Assembly: GCF_019431355.1 (NCBI RefSeq)
Contig: NZ_CP080269.1
Span: forward strand, 3,257,001 to 3,321,000
Direction: 5' to 3'
Length of the DNA: 64,000 nucleotides
Origin: Paenibacillus sp. R14(2021)
Lineage (GTDB): Bacteria; Bacillota; Bacilli; Paenibacillales; Paenibacillaceae
Of this stretch, positions 1 through 8,269 are shown one piece after another (within the stretch, counting starts at the first letter, position 1; each line of letters starts with the position of its first letter). A model generated the notes under the pieces. It was not told the origin of the DNA. It did not search any database and worked only from the letters and a program-made list of their open reading frames with translations. Both the position numbers and the translations under genes were made by a program.

Positions 1-376
1 GTCTAATCTCCCAAGTGCCCGGAAACTGTTGAAATACGGACAAGGCCGCCTGCTTGCCCACGCCTTGTCGCCGATATTTTCGCATAATAAAGAATTCGCT
101 GATTACGTTGGTCCGCTCTGCCGTGTTCAGCTTCATATACGCTTGCGGCACGTCCAGCATAACCAGGGCAAATCCCGCGATCTCCTCGTCCACCGTGACG
201 ATAAATGGACGCCGGTATTCATCCGTCCACTGATGATCAAAGTACTTATACAGGTACAACCCATGCCTGTTTAGAACATGACCGTCGAATTCGCTGCTGT
301 CGTAACGATACAACTGAATGAGGTGCTGCAATACTGTCTTATCCTCGTAAGGGACGAGCGACAACTGAATGTTCAT
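1..376 (-). CDS. GNAT family N-acetyltransferase (3' end outside window)
   Basis: About 125 codons are visible before the reading frame leaves the window; the stop lies to the left. The start at 376 is set by a GAGGAGGG ribosome binding site about 8 nt upstream. The protein opens MNIQLSLVPYEDKTVLQHL and later shows the acetyl-CoA pyrophosphate-binding loop RKYRRQGVGKQAA, following a strand ending in SEFFIMRKY, the usual order of GNAT motif A. Members transfer an acetyl group from acetyl-CoA to amines of small molecules or proteins in the cytosol. The substrate cannot be told. The family call is well supported; the C-terminal motif B is not visible. Confidence 0.8.
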   Translation of the reverse strand, partial: MNIQLSLVPYEDKTVLQHLIQLYRYDSSEFDGHVLNRHGLYLYKYFDHQWTDEYRRPFIVTVDEEIAGFALVMLDVPQAYMKLNTAERTNVISEFFIMRKYRRQGVGKQAALSVFQQFPGTWEIR

Positions 377-497
377 ATTAGGAACCCTCCTCTATTGTAC
401 GGAATCTACCACGATTGCAACCAATTCTGAAAGCATCTAGATGAAGAAACAGCTGCCAAGCATCTCGCTCAGCAGCCGTATCGATTACAATATGAAC

Positions 498-1085
498 TCA
501 ACCCGTGATTGAAGCCAGCAGCCCATAGCCGAGCAGCCCGAGTACCACGACAGGGACCATCGCGGCCAGCGAAATGAAGCGTGCCCAGTTGGAGCGTTCA
601 ATGACCAGCACGAGCGCAATGCCAATGACCAGCTCCGCAGCGCCGAAGCCATGCATGTGATCGTAGCCCTCGTGCAGGAAAATATTCAATCCTTCCGTTA
701 CGAACACGCCGCCGAGCAGCGCACTGCCGTATTTGCGTCCCCAGAGATAGCCGCCGAGGCCGAAGATCACTCCGCCGACGACAGCAGCCACGAGCCATAC
801 GATTACAAAATAGAGCGAATGCGGCATATGCTGTACGAACCTCGCGTATCCGTAGTAACCCGCCACCATGCCGATCAGCGAGATGACACCTCCGGCCGCA
901 GCTCTTGTTTTCGATGTGCCGATTCCGCCGAGGAAGAACGCCGGAACAAGCCATACCGCGCCGGAATTTGCGAGCGAATTCCAATTTCCGGGCAATAGGC
1001 CCTGCCCCAGCACTGTTGCGATGCCCACAAGAAGTCCCGCGATTGCCGAGACAATAAGATATGCGCCAAAACTCGACCTTTTCAA
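498..1085 (-). CDS. DUF6518-like integral membrane protein
   Basis: A 195-residue hydrophobic protein with about six membrane segments and short loops, rich in Gly and Ala (for example GGVIFGLGGYLWGRKYGSALL). A longer reading from another TTG at 1139 is possible, but the TTG at 1085 has GGGAGG eight bases upstream and gives a protein that starts at the first membrane span (MKRSSFGAYLIVSAIAG), so I chose it. It resembles small predicted membrane proteins of Firmicutes grouped as DUF6518; no catalytic residues are evident. It stands alone, tail to tail with the partial acetyltransferase. Function unknown; the family name is a recollection of sequence style, not a search. Confidence 0.65.
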   Translation of the reverse strand: MKRSSFGAYLIVSAIAGLLVGIATVLGQGLLPGNWNSLANSGAVWLVPAFFLGGIGTSKTRAAAGGVISLIGMVAGYYGYARFVQHMPHSLYFVIVWLVAAVVGGVIFGLGGYLWGRKYGSALLGGVFVTEGLNIFLHEGYDHMHGFGAAELVIGIALVLVIERSNWARFISLAAMVPVVVLGLLGYGLLASITG

Positions 1086-1350
1086 AGTAAATCCTCCCGA
1101 TCCGAAGCTGTAGACACCTGATGTAATTTGCTTGAACAAACGTCTTGTCCATTCTAATTCGCCGGCACGAATTTTTCAAACAAATTGGGATCAATTTATT
1201 CGACTCGTTACCGCTTCGTCTTCTACCGCTAAGCGACAATCGCTGGCAGCAGCTCAAGTCTTCCATTTATAATCCATATACTGGATAATAGGGTGGAAGG
1301 CAATATAGGAACTGCCACAAGTACATCTATCGAAAGCGAGGTCGCCGCCA

Positions 1351-2157
1351 ATGGGCAATCCATCCACCAACATCGTAAAAACCAATTGGAACGAGTGGTC
1401 GGACACCTGGTACCGCCGCTACAGAACCGAGGAAGCGATAACGAAACTCATCCATGTGCCGGAATCCGCCTTTCATCCGGTTACCTTCACCATGTTAAAC
1501 AGAGCACTGCCGGATTTGCGGGGCAAACGCGTCTGCGTTCCTTCGAGCGGCGACAATCATGCGGTGTTTGCCTTTCATCTGCTGGGGGCCGACGTTACCT
1601 CTTGCGACATCTCGGAGAGACAGCTGGAGAATAGCTCCCAAATCGCCAGAAAGCACGGCTGGAACATCCGGTTTCTATGCGAGGACACGATGCAGCTGAA
1701 GGGCATAAGCAGTGGGGAATACGATTTGGTCTACACTTCGAACGGCGTGCATGTCTGGATTCAGGACCTTCCTGCCATGTATACGAATATGCATCGGGTG
1801 CTCAAGCAAGGTGGCAGCTACATCATGTACGACATCCATCCTTTCCTGCGCCCGTTCGGTATCCAGGCCCGCGAGGAGCTGCAGATCGTAAAGCCCTATG
1901 ATGAAACGGGTCCCTTCGGCGAAGTTACCACATACAAATGGCGGATCCAGGATATTATGAATGCCATGGTCTCTTCCGGACTGCAGCTCGTACATATGGA
2001 AGAAATGTATGCAGTCGACGGGACGTTCTGGATCGACGAGTCGACGGAAGAAGGAGAAACGTACGACGCCGAAGCGCTTGAACAGCTGTGCGATTGGACG
2101 AAAAACCCCTCTGCGGCGCTACCGCACTGGCTATCGATGCATGGCATGAAACGTTAA
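1351..2157 (+). CDS. class I SAM-dependent methyltransferase
   Basis: A 268-residue cytosolic protein. Motif I is VCVPSSGDNHAVFAFHLLGA, followed by the acidic end of strand 2 (VTSCDISERQL) that would hold the SAM ribose, then DTMQL (motif II region) and YDLVYTSNGVHVW (post-II strand). The N terminus NWNEWSDTWYRRYRT is typical of Firmicute methyltransferases of the UbiE/Tam type. Motif I has PSSG in place of the usual GCG, as in a known subgroup. The start has a weak GCGAGG 11 bases upstream. It is monocistronic and followed by a G+C-rich hairpin. The methyl acceptor is unknown. Confidence 0.8.
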   Translation: MGNPSTNIVKTNWNEWSDTWYRRYRTEEAITKLIHVPESAFHPVTFTMLNRALPDLRGKRVCVPSSGDNHAVFAFHLLGADVTSCDISERQLENSSQIARKHGWNIRFLCEDTMQLKGISSGEYDLVYTSNGVHVWIQDLPAMYTNMHRVLKQGGSYIMYDIHPFLRPFGIQAREELQIVKPYDETGPFGEVTTYKWRIQDIMNAMVSSGLQLVHMEEMYAVDGTFWIDESTEEGETYDAEALEQLCDWTKNPSAALPHWLSMHGMKR

Positions 2158-2224
2158 CCGCCTTTATTAAACAGCCACGGCGCAGCGCCCGAAGCGGCAA
2201 GCCCACGGCAGCAGCAAAGCAAAG

Positions 2225-2263
2225 GAGGCAGCCCTTACGTCTCTCCGACGTTCGGGCTGCCTC
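2225..2263 (+). terminator. hairpin after the methyltransferase gene
   Basis: Arms GAGGCAGCCC (2225-2234) and GGGCTGCCTC (2254-2263) form a perfect 10-bp stem around a 19-nt loop, 68 bases after the methyltransferase stop. The following bases (TGCTTCATCG) are only weakly T-rich, so it may act as an RNA-stabilising hairpin or a weak terminator. Confidence 0.45.
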
Positions 2264-2461
2264 TGCTTCATCGCTTAACGAGTTAAATCATATATCCCCT
2301 TAAACTGGAAGCGAGATCCGGCTCCTCGCTCTTCGCCTGCGCGGTCGCTTCTTGAAAGACGACGCCGCCGTGCGAACGCTGCACCCGGCTGTCCTTCTTG
2401 AGCTCGCTCACATCACTGATTCACACTGTTGTCCGCACCCAGGTACGGTATGCTGGGATCC

Positions 2462-2509
2462 TAAAAAAACAGCAGCTCCAAGGCGCCTCTGCGGCTCCGG
2501 AACTGCTGT
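2462..2509 (-). terminator. intrinsic terminator of the ribose-type ABC operon
   Basis: Read on the minus strand, an imperfect 11-bp stem (ACAGCAGTTCC pairing with GGAGCTGCTGT, one mismatch) is followed by seven T residues. It lies 44 bases past the permease stop codon. The remaining part of 2160-2552 holds only this and the previous hairpin; I see no gene there. Confidence 0.8.
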
Positions 2510-2552
2510 CTTGCGATTGTTATGCCCTACCGATTGCCGAACCGGCTTCGCA

Positions 2553-3539
2553 TCAAGCCTTGCGCCGGGTCAAGTGAATGAACGTCACGGCAAGCGCGAG
2601 CACCAATACGGCGCCTTTGATAATATCGGTCGTGTAGTATTCGACGTTGAGCATCGTCATGCCGTTGACCAGCACCCCGATCAGAATGGCGCCGAAGAAC
2701 GTGCCGATAATGTTCGGGCGTCCCGCACCGAAAACGGAGTAGCCGACGAATACGGCTGCGACGGCTTCCATCAGCATCGGTGAGCCGGCATCCACTTGTC
2801 CATTGCCGACACGGGCAGCGAACAAGATACCGCCGATCGCCGCGAGCACGCCGGAGATGACGTAAGCGATCGTGCGCACGCGTTTTACGCGAAGACCGGA
2901 TAGACGAGCCGCTTCTTCATTGCCGCCCATCATGATCATTTGTCTGCCAAGACGCGTGTATTTGAAAAACAGATGCGCCACGATAACCGCAATGACCATC
3001 AGAATGACGGGGAACGGTACGCCGAACAGCTTGCCCTGGCCGATCCAGAGAAACTCGGGCGTAATAACGCCCGGCGCCTTGCTGCCATCCTGCATCTGCA
3101 TGTTGCTGTAGATGGAATAGCCCTTGGTATACGTCTTGTGCACGCCGCTGACGATATACATGACGGCTAGCGTCGCTAACAGATCGGGAATGCGAACCTT
3201 AACGATCAAGAACGCATTAATTAACCCCACGATCGCGCCGAACACGAGCGGCACAATGATGACGACCACGAGCGGCATTTGATACCACACCATTAACGTC
3301 GCCGAGAGCACCGTAGCAAGCGACACGGTCGAGCCGACGGACAGGTCGAAGCCGTCAACCGTAAGCGAGATCGTCACGCCGATCGCGACGAAGGTTACGA
3401 TGGAAATGGAACGCAGAATGTCCGCCAGGTTGGCGTACGTAAAGAAATATTGATTGTAAAGCGAAAAGAACAGCAGGACAACACCGATAAAAATAAGCGC
3501 CCCGTATTTAAACGAGAATTGCAGCAGCCGATTGTTCAT
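2553..3539 (-). CDS. ribose/xylose-type ABC transporter permease (RbsC family)
   Basis: A 328-residue protein of 8-10 membrane spans, the usual length for BPD_transp_2 permeases of the CUT2 sugar uptake class. Diagnostic stretches are GVTISLTVDGFDLSVGSTVSL near the first third and EAVAAVFVGYSVFGAGRPN with IGTFFGAILIGVLVNG near the end, as in RbsC. It forms the membrane channel and would dimerise. Its start codon overlaps the ATPase stop by 4 bp (3536-3539), so the two are translationally coupled. It is the last gene of the operon. The transported sugar is inferred only by class: pentose, galactose or a related small sugar. Confidence 0.9.
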   Translation of the reverse strand: MNNRLLQFSFKYGALIFIGVVLLFFSLYNQYFFTYANLADILRSISIVTFVAIGVTISLTVDGFDLSVGSTVSLATVLSATLMVWYQMPLVVVIIVPLVFGAIVGLINAFLIVKVRIPDLLATLAVMYIVSGVHKTYTKGYSIYSNMQMQDGSKAPGVITPEFLWIGQGKLFGVPFPVILMVIAVIVAHLFFKYTRLGRQMIMMGGNEEAARLSGLRVKRVRTIAYVISGVLAAIGGILFAARVGNGQVDAGSPMLMEAVAAVFVGYSVFGAGRPNIIGTFFGAILIGVLVNGMTMLNVEYYTTDIIKGAVLVLALAVTFIHLTRRKA

Positions 3540-5059
3540 GCCAATTCCTCCTTACCCGCACTCGCATAATAAAGTAGATCTTCTTGTGTTGCTTCCCCGC
3601 GGGCAAATGAGCGGACAATCTCGCCATCGCAGAGGACGAGTATTCGATCGGCCAAGCCAAGCGCCTCAGCGAATTCGCATGTTAAATAGAGAATCCCCTT
3701 GCCCTGCTGCGCCAATTCGCCAATAATCCGGAAAATATCGCGCTTCGCGCCGACGTCGACGCCTTTCGTCGGTTCGTCGAATACGAAAATCTTGGCATCC
3801 GTGTTCGTCCATTTGCCGATCGCGACCTTCTGCTGGTTACCCCCGCTAAGGAAGGCGGTCTCGATATCCGGGCTGGACGCCTTGATGCCGAGACGTCCGA
3901 TAATATCCGCAGCAAGCTTCTTCTCCTTGGTACGGGAGATGAACCCCATGCGGCTGAGCGATTTCAAGATCGGCAGGCTGAGGTTGTGCAAGACGGATTC
4001 GCGAACGAGAATGCCTTCCTTGCGCCGTTCCTCCGGCACTAGCACGATACCAGACTCCACGCCTTCGGCGGGCGAATGCGGCAGTGACTCCTTGCCGGCA
4101 AGCTGGATGCTTCCCTTCTCGGCGACGTCTGCGCCGAACAGAATTCGGGACAGCTCCGTCTTGCCGGCGCCCACAAGACCGACGACGGCAACAATTTCGC
4201 CGCTGTTCACGGTCAGATTGACACCGCGGACGCGTCTTCCCGCTGCCAAGCCCTTCACTTCGAGCAGCGGTCCGCCGATGGCTGCTTCAAGCTTCGGATA
4301 TTCTTCCTCGAAGCTCTTGCCAAGCATCGCCCGGATGACGTCGCTCGGATTCGTGTCGGAGGCGGATTCATTCATAACAATACCGCCGTCTCTCATGACC
4401 GTGATCCGGTTGCTCACCTGGAATACCTCCGGCAGCCGGTGCGAGATGAAGACGATGCCGATGCCGGCTTTCTTCAAGCCTTCCATCAGTCCGAAGAGAC
4501 GATCTGCCTCCTCCAAGCTGAGCGGAGCCGTCGGCTCGTCCAAAATAACGAATTTCGCTTCCTGCGCGAACAGCCGCGCGATCAGCACAAGCTGCTTCTC
4601 GGCAAGGGTCAAATCGGACACGCTGCGAAGCACATCAATGTGCAGCCCCAGCTTAGCCAGCACCTGCCCGGCTTCCTCGTTCAGCTTGCTCCAGGAAACC
4701 CAGGCGCTCCCTTCCGAAGAAGCAAGACGGTCCAGCATAATATTCTCCGCTACGCTCAAGTGCTGGACAAGCGAGGTATCCACTTCCTGATACACGCAGT
4801 GGATGCCCGATCGCTTCGCGTCCGCCGGCGAGCGGACAAGCAGCGCTTCGCCGTCAATCGTGACTGTTCCGGTATCGCCTTCATAGGCGCCGGATAAAAT
4901 TTTCATCAGCGTGCTTTTGCCGGCTCCGTTTGCGCCAAGCAGTGCGTGCACTTCGCCGCCGCGCAGTTCGAAATCCACGCCCTTAAGCGCCGGTACACCG
5001 GCGAACGATTTACTGATGCCGCTCATCTGCAGCACCCGAGCAGCTTTTGCTGTCGACAT
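3536..5059 (-). CDS. sugar ABC transporter ATP-binding protein, two tandem ATPase domains (RbsA/MglA family)
   Basis: A 507-residue protein with two fused nucleotide-binding domains, as usual for CUT2 importers. Domain 1 has Walker A GANGAGKST and Walker B FVILDEPTAPL; its signature is the variant LTLAEKQLVLI. Domain 2 has the degenerate Walker A GLVGAGKTE, signature LSGGNQQK and Walker B IFVFDEPTKGVDVG. An in-frame start 75 bases upstream exists, but the ATG at 5059 has AAAGGGG in front and yields the normal length. The protein energises uptake at the inner face of the membrane. It overlaps the permease gene by 4 bp and follows the binding-protein gene after a hairpin. Confidence 0.9.
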   Translation of the reverse strand: MSTAKAARVLQMSGISKSFAGVPALKGVDFELRGGEVHALLGANGAGKSTLMKILSGAYEGDTGTVTIDGEALLVRSPADAKRSGIHCVYQEVDTSLVQHLSVAENIMLDRLASSEGSAWVSWSKLNEEAGQVLAKLGLHIDVLRSVSDLTLAEKQLVLIARLFAQEAKFVILDEPTAPLSLEEADRLFGLMEGLKKAGIGIVFISHRLPEVFQVSNRITVMRDGGIVMNESASDTNPSDVIRAMLGKSFEEEYPKLEAAIGGPLLEVKGLAAGRRVRGVNLTVNSGEIVAVVGLVGAGKTELSRILFGADVAEKGSIQLAGKESLPHSPAEGVESGIVLVPEERRKEGILVRESVLHNLSLPILKSLSRMGFISRTKEKKLAADIIGRLGIKASSPDIETAFLSGGNQQKVAIGKWTNTDAKIFVFDEPTKGVDVGAKRDIFRIIGELAQQGKGILYLTCEFAEALGLADRILVLCDGEIVRSFARGEATQEDLLYYASAGKEELA

Positions 5060-5103
5060 CGGCTCAAAAACCCCTTTCCCGCAGGACTTATAGACAACAG
5101 GAA

Positions 5104-5128
5104 ACGGCGCGGGATTCACCCGCGCCGT
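5104..5128 (-). other. intergenic hairpin between binding-protein and ATPase genes
   Basis: A perfect 10-bp G+C-rich stem, ACGGCGCGGG with CCCGCGCCGT and a 5-nt loop, sits in the 99-bp gap after the binding-protein gene. Only three T residues follow on the minus strand, so it is more likely a 3' stabiliser or attenuator than a full terminator. Such hairpins are known to keep binding-protein message in excess over the membrane components. Confidence 0.6.
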
Positions 5129-5158
5129 ACCCAATGGCTTTCAATCACAATCCGACCC

Positions 5159-6265
5159 TTATTTACCTGCGGATTGTTCCAGCTCTTTCAGGTAATCGGT
5201 ATTGCCTTGCTCGCTCTTGCCCCAGCCTTGGACGTATTCGCCAAGATCTGCTGTCGTTACTTTTTTGTCTTTCGGAAGCGCATCGCGGCTTACGAATACC
5301 GGCTCGATTTGAACCGTTGCATCCGTCTTGTCGCCGTGCAGCTTCTGGTACAAGTAACGTACTTGAACTTGTCCGATCGAGGATGGATCTGCGCCTGCCG
5401 CTGCTACCCATGGGCTTGCTGGATCTTGGATCAGCGCAAGGTCTTCGTCGCTGAGGTCAATACCGTATACTTTGATTTCGTTACGTCCTGCTTGCTTAAT
5501 TGCGTTCGTTACGCCTTTAGCGAACTCATCCCATGCTGCCCAAACAGCCGTGATGCTTCCTTTTTCAGGGTATTTTTTCAAAATCGCTTCCATGCGCGTT
5601 TGTGCGTCAAGCTGTGCTTGGTTCGCATCGCCGAACTGGGCAACTTCTTTGATGTCCGGATATTTTTTCATGAAGCTTGCATACGTAATTTGACGGCTCT
5701 CCATTGGAGGGAAGCCTGCGACCCATACTTTTACGATGTTACCTTTGCCGCCAGTGTCTTTCGCCATTGCTTCAAGCGTCTTATCAGCAAGCATTTGGTC
5801 GTTCTGCGCCAAGCTCGTCACGCCTTCGATCGACAAACCGGAATCGAAAGCAACAATCGGGATATTCGCCGCGAGTGCTTTGTTAACACCATTCGTAAGC
5901 GAATCGGCAGTGCCGTGGTCGAGCAGGATACCGTCATACTTTTGGTTAATCGCCGTATCCAAGTTGGTTACCATTTTATTCAAATCATTATCCGATGCAA
6001 GCACGGTTACCTTGCCGCCGAATTTCTCGACTTGTTTCGTTACGCCGTCGATATATTGCGCGGAGAACGTACCTTGGTTGTATTTCATAATAAGTGCGAT
6101 TTTCTTGCCTGAAAGCGGGTTCGACGCAGCTGCATTGCCGCTCGAAGCGTCAGCTCCTGCATTAGTTCCTGCGTTATTCTCTGCTTTATTGCCGCAAGCC
6201 GACAGTACAAGTACGGCCGCAAGGATGAGGGCTAACACGAAGCCCAGGCGTTTCTGTTGTTTCAT
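5159..6265 (-). CDS. sugar ABC transporter substrate-binding lipoprotein (RbsB-like, periplasmic-binding Peripla_BP_4)
   Basis: A 368-residue lipoprotein. A basic N terminus, hydrophobic core and lipobox VLSAC place the lipidated cysteine at residue 24; a Gly/Ala/Asn-rich linker follows. The mature domain starts KKIALIMKYNQGTFSAQYIDG and has the type I binding-protein rhythm (TNLDTAINQKYDGILLDHG, NIPIVAFDSG, ITAVWAAWDEFAKG, VYGIDLSDED). It captures sugar outside the membrane and delivers it to the permease. It is the first gene of the operon, under the promoter at 6314-6342, with GGGGAGG upstream of the ATG. Ligand specificity cannot be read from sequence alone. Confidence 0.9.
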   Translation of the reverse strand: MKQQKRLGFVLALILAAVLVLSACGNKAENNAGTNAGADASSGNAAASNPLSGKKIALIMKYNQGTFSAQYIDGVTKQVEKFGGKVTVLASDNDLNKMVTNLDTAINQKYDGILLDHGTADSLTNGVNKALAANIPIVAFDSGLSIEGVTSLAQNDQMLADKTLEAMAKDTGGKGNIVKVWVAGFPPMESRQITYASFMKKYPDIKEVAQFGDANQAQLDAQTRMEAILKKYPEKGSITAVWAAWDEFAKGVTNAIKQAGRNEIKVYGIDLSDEDLALIQDPASPWVAAAGADPSSIGQVQVRYLYQKLHGDKTDATVQIEPVFVSRDALPKDKKVTTADLGEYVQGWGKSEQGNTDYLKELEQSAGK

Positions 6266-6313
6266 GAATGATTATTCCTCCCCATATTATATGTCTCTAA
6301 GAATATGATTCCC

Positions 6314-6342
6314 ACTATAAGTGTTATATCCGACTATGTCAA
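6314..6342 (-). promoter_or_regulatory. sigma-A-type promoter of the ribose-type ABC operon
   Basis: On the minus strand a consensus -35 TTGACA (6337-6342) and a -10 TATAGT (6314-6319) are separated by exactly 17 bases. The transcript would begin near 6307 and reach the binding-protein ATG at 6265. One of the clearest promoters in the window. Confidence 0.8.
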
Positions 6343-6358
6343 TAGGAATTAATAGAAT

Positions 6359-6973
6359 TTACGGCGTTTTTATTGTATCCGGCGGCCGCTTACCCCGCTT
6401 CAGCTCGCGGATCGAATAGCCGAAATCCATCTGCAGATGCGGATAGTCCTTGAAGCTCTTCCAGTCGCCTCCCCATGCGAAGCCCATGGACTTGGCGATT
6501 GCGACCACTTCCATCCAATCGGACTTTCCGTTGCGGTTGCCGTCATACTTCAAATCCCAGATGACATTTCCTTTCGAGGTGCGCAGTGCAAAATCGATGG
6601 CGAGCCCGTAATTGTGGAACGATTCGCCGCCCCTGACGTTCGTGACCACCTGTTTCTCGTTGCTTCTGCCCTGCTCGTACAGGACGTCCTGCTCCAGATT
6701 GCTGCGAAAGCCGTCGGTAATCAGAATCGTGATCCCGGCTTTCTTCGTCTGCTGGATCAGCGCGTTCATCTTGGCTGCTACCACGGGATGCAGCGCGTTG
6801 ACAGGCGGCAGGTTATCGATCTCTGGCTGGGGCCATATTCGTTCCCTTGCAGGAGAATTAATAACGACGAGTCCCGCAAGCGAGAGCAGCATTGCAGCAA
6901 GCAGCCATTGCCTGCGCCTCATCGGGTTAATGCCGCCGCGGCCGGCCGGGACGGAAACATGTAAATCCGGCAT
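6359..6973 (-). CDS. M15 family peptidase (CwlK / D-Ala-D-Ala carboxypeptidase-like)
   Basis: A 204-residue enzyme with one N-terminal membrane anchor or signal (QWLLAAMLLSLAGLVVI, about residues 22-38). The catalytic domain carries the zinc motifs of family M15: SFHNYGLAIDFAL (His and Asp ligands) and YPHLQMDF (third His), with FRSNLEQDVLYEQGR before them. Relatives such as CwlK cut L-Ala-D-Glu or D-Ala-D-Ala links in peptidoglycan on the outer face of the membrane. The start is uncertain: the ATG at 6973 has AGG very close, while Met18 at 6922 would begin right at the anchor. Single gene; the operon promoter of its left neighbour lies just past its stop. Confidence 0.8.
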   Translation of the reverse strand: MPDLHVSVPAGRGGINPMRRRQWLLAAMLLSLAGLVVINSPARERIWPQPEIDNLPPVNALHPVVAAKMNALIQQTKKAGITILITDGFRSNLEQDVLYEQGRSNEKQVVTNVRGGESFHNYGLAIDFALRTSKGNVIWDLKYDGNRNGKSDWMEVVAIAKSMGFAWGGDWKSFKDYPHLQMDFGYSIRELKRGKRPPDTIKTP

Positions 6974-7070
6974 CCTGCTTCCACATCCTTCTAGCAGCTA
7001 TCCTGTTCATGCTAGATTGCTATTTTACTAGTCTATCCTATTTTACAACCGATAACGGAAATAGAAAACA

Positions 7071-7098
7071 AAAAAAACGACAATGGTTGTCGTTTTTT
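7071..7098. terminator. bidirectional terminator-like hairpin
   Basis: A 12-bp stem formed by AAAAAAACGACAA and TTGTCGTTTTTT with a 3-4 nt loop; either strand gives a stem followed by a U-tract. It separates the M15 peptidase gene from the ThuA gene. Apart from this and the next hairpin, 6974-7347 has no convincing gene. Confidence 0.75.
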
Positions 7099-7283
7099 AT
7101 CGAAAAATCATTACTTGGACTTATTCGCGCGTATTTCTACCGCATATTACCTCTGTACGTAAGGCAGAATCGGCGTGGCGATGCTTCGAATCAGTTCGAA
7201 GAGGAAGAAATTACGTATGCCGCGGTCATCGCCATTACAATGCTGAACACAACGATGAATTGGAAAGTCCGCCTATCCCGTTA

Positions 7284-7331
7284 TTAAAAGCCGAACAAAG
7301 CCCGGTCGTAAACCAGGCATTCATTCGGCTT
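7284..7331 (-). terminator. terminator of the ThuA gene
   Basis: Minus-strand arms AAGCCGAA and TTCGGCTT enclose a second small stem (GCCTGG with CCGGGC); TTTTAATAA follows. It begins 17 bases after the ThuA stop. Confidence 0.65.
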
Positions 7332-7347
7332 GCTGTTGCAATCGAGC

Positions 7348-8082
7348 TTATTGGGTGCCCTTGATCGGCTCGAGCGGCGTAGCGGCATGGCCGTAGCGCG
7401 GATATTCCCGGTCTACCGGCGCGGCCCACTTCACGGCGTTGTCAATGACCTTGCGCACCTGCGGGTTGTGGTACGTCGGGTACGTCTCGTGGCCCGGACG
7501 GAAATAGAAGACTTTGCCGTTGCCGCGGGTATAGCAGCAGCCGCTGCGGAACACTTCGCCGCCCTCGAACCAGCTCACCATAACCAGCTCGTCCGGCTGC
7601 GGAATGTCGAAGTGCTCGCCGTACATTTCTTCCTGCGGCAGTTCGATATATTCACCGATGCCGGCCGCGATCGGATGCGCCGGATTGACGACCCAGATGC
7701 GTTCTTTCTCATCGGCTTCGCGCCATTTCAGGTCGCAGGACGTGCCCATGAGCTTCTTGAAGATTTTCGAGAAATGGCCGGAATGCAGCACGATGAGACC
7801 CATGCCTTTCAGCACGCGGTTATGGACCTTCTCGACGATCTCATCCTTCACTTCGCCGTGGGCGAGATGGCCCCACCAGATCAGCACATCAGTGTTGTTT
7901 AACACCTCGTCCGTCAATCCGTGCTCCGCCTCGTCCAGCGTTGCGAATCGCAGCTCGCCCTGCACGCTCAGCCCTTCGGCAATCGCGGCATGCATGCCGT
8001 CCGGATAAATTTCGCCCGCTTTCGGGTTTGTTTTCTCATGGCGGAATTCGTTCCATATCGTTACATTGATTTGCTGCGTCAT
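7348..8082 (-). CDS. ThuA domain protein (trehalose utilisation-like, class I glutamine amidotransferase fold)
   Basis: A 244-residue cytosolic protein. The sequence [20 protein letters not shown] at the start, [35 protein letters not shown] and [18 protein letters not shown] near the end match ThuA-family proteins linked to trehalose or other sugar utilisation in rhizobia and Firmicutes. The fold resembles glutamine amidotransferases but the nucleophilic Cys is not in the usual place; a Ser (LHSGH) occupies it. The ATG at 8082 has GGAGG 11 bases upstream, better than an in-frame Met nine codons earlier. Divergent from an AraC regulator, which probably controls it. The exact reaction is unknown. 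Confidence 0.85.
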   Translation of the reverse strand: MTQQINVTIWNEFRHEKTNPKAGEIYPDGMHAAIAEGLSVQGELRFATLDEAEHGLTDEVLNNTDVLIWWGHLAHGEVKDEIVEKVHNRVLKGMGLIVLHSGHFSKIFKKLMGTSCDLKWREADEKERIWVVNPAHPIAAGIGEYIELPQEEMYGEHFDIPQPDELVMVSWFEGGEVFRSGCCYTRGNGKVFYFRPGHETYPTYHNPQVRKVIDNAVKWAAPVDREYPRYGHAATPLEPIKGTQ

Positions 8083-8269
8083 CGTCGTCGTTTCCTCCTG
8101 TATAAGCACTTGTTTTGCCTTTAATTATAGGGGAGACAACGCGGCGGAATCGATTGCAGATGATGCTGAATTATTATGGTATTCTGTCATTTATGGCTGC
8201 AAGGTCATCGAATTATGGTACACTTGGGTTACGAAATCTTGCAGCGACTTGCATACAAGGAGACCCGCG

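Noticed and set aside
7009..7287. Possible gene remnant (frame containing EEEEITYAAVIAITMLN)
   Set aside because: It vaguely resembles the C terminus of decarboxylase gamma subunits, but the frame crosses a terminator hairpin, has no ribosome binding site, and the similarity is too short.
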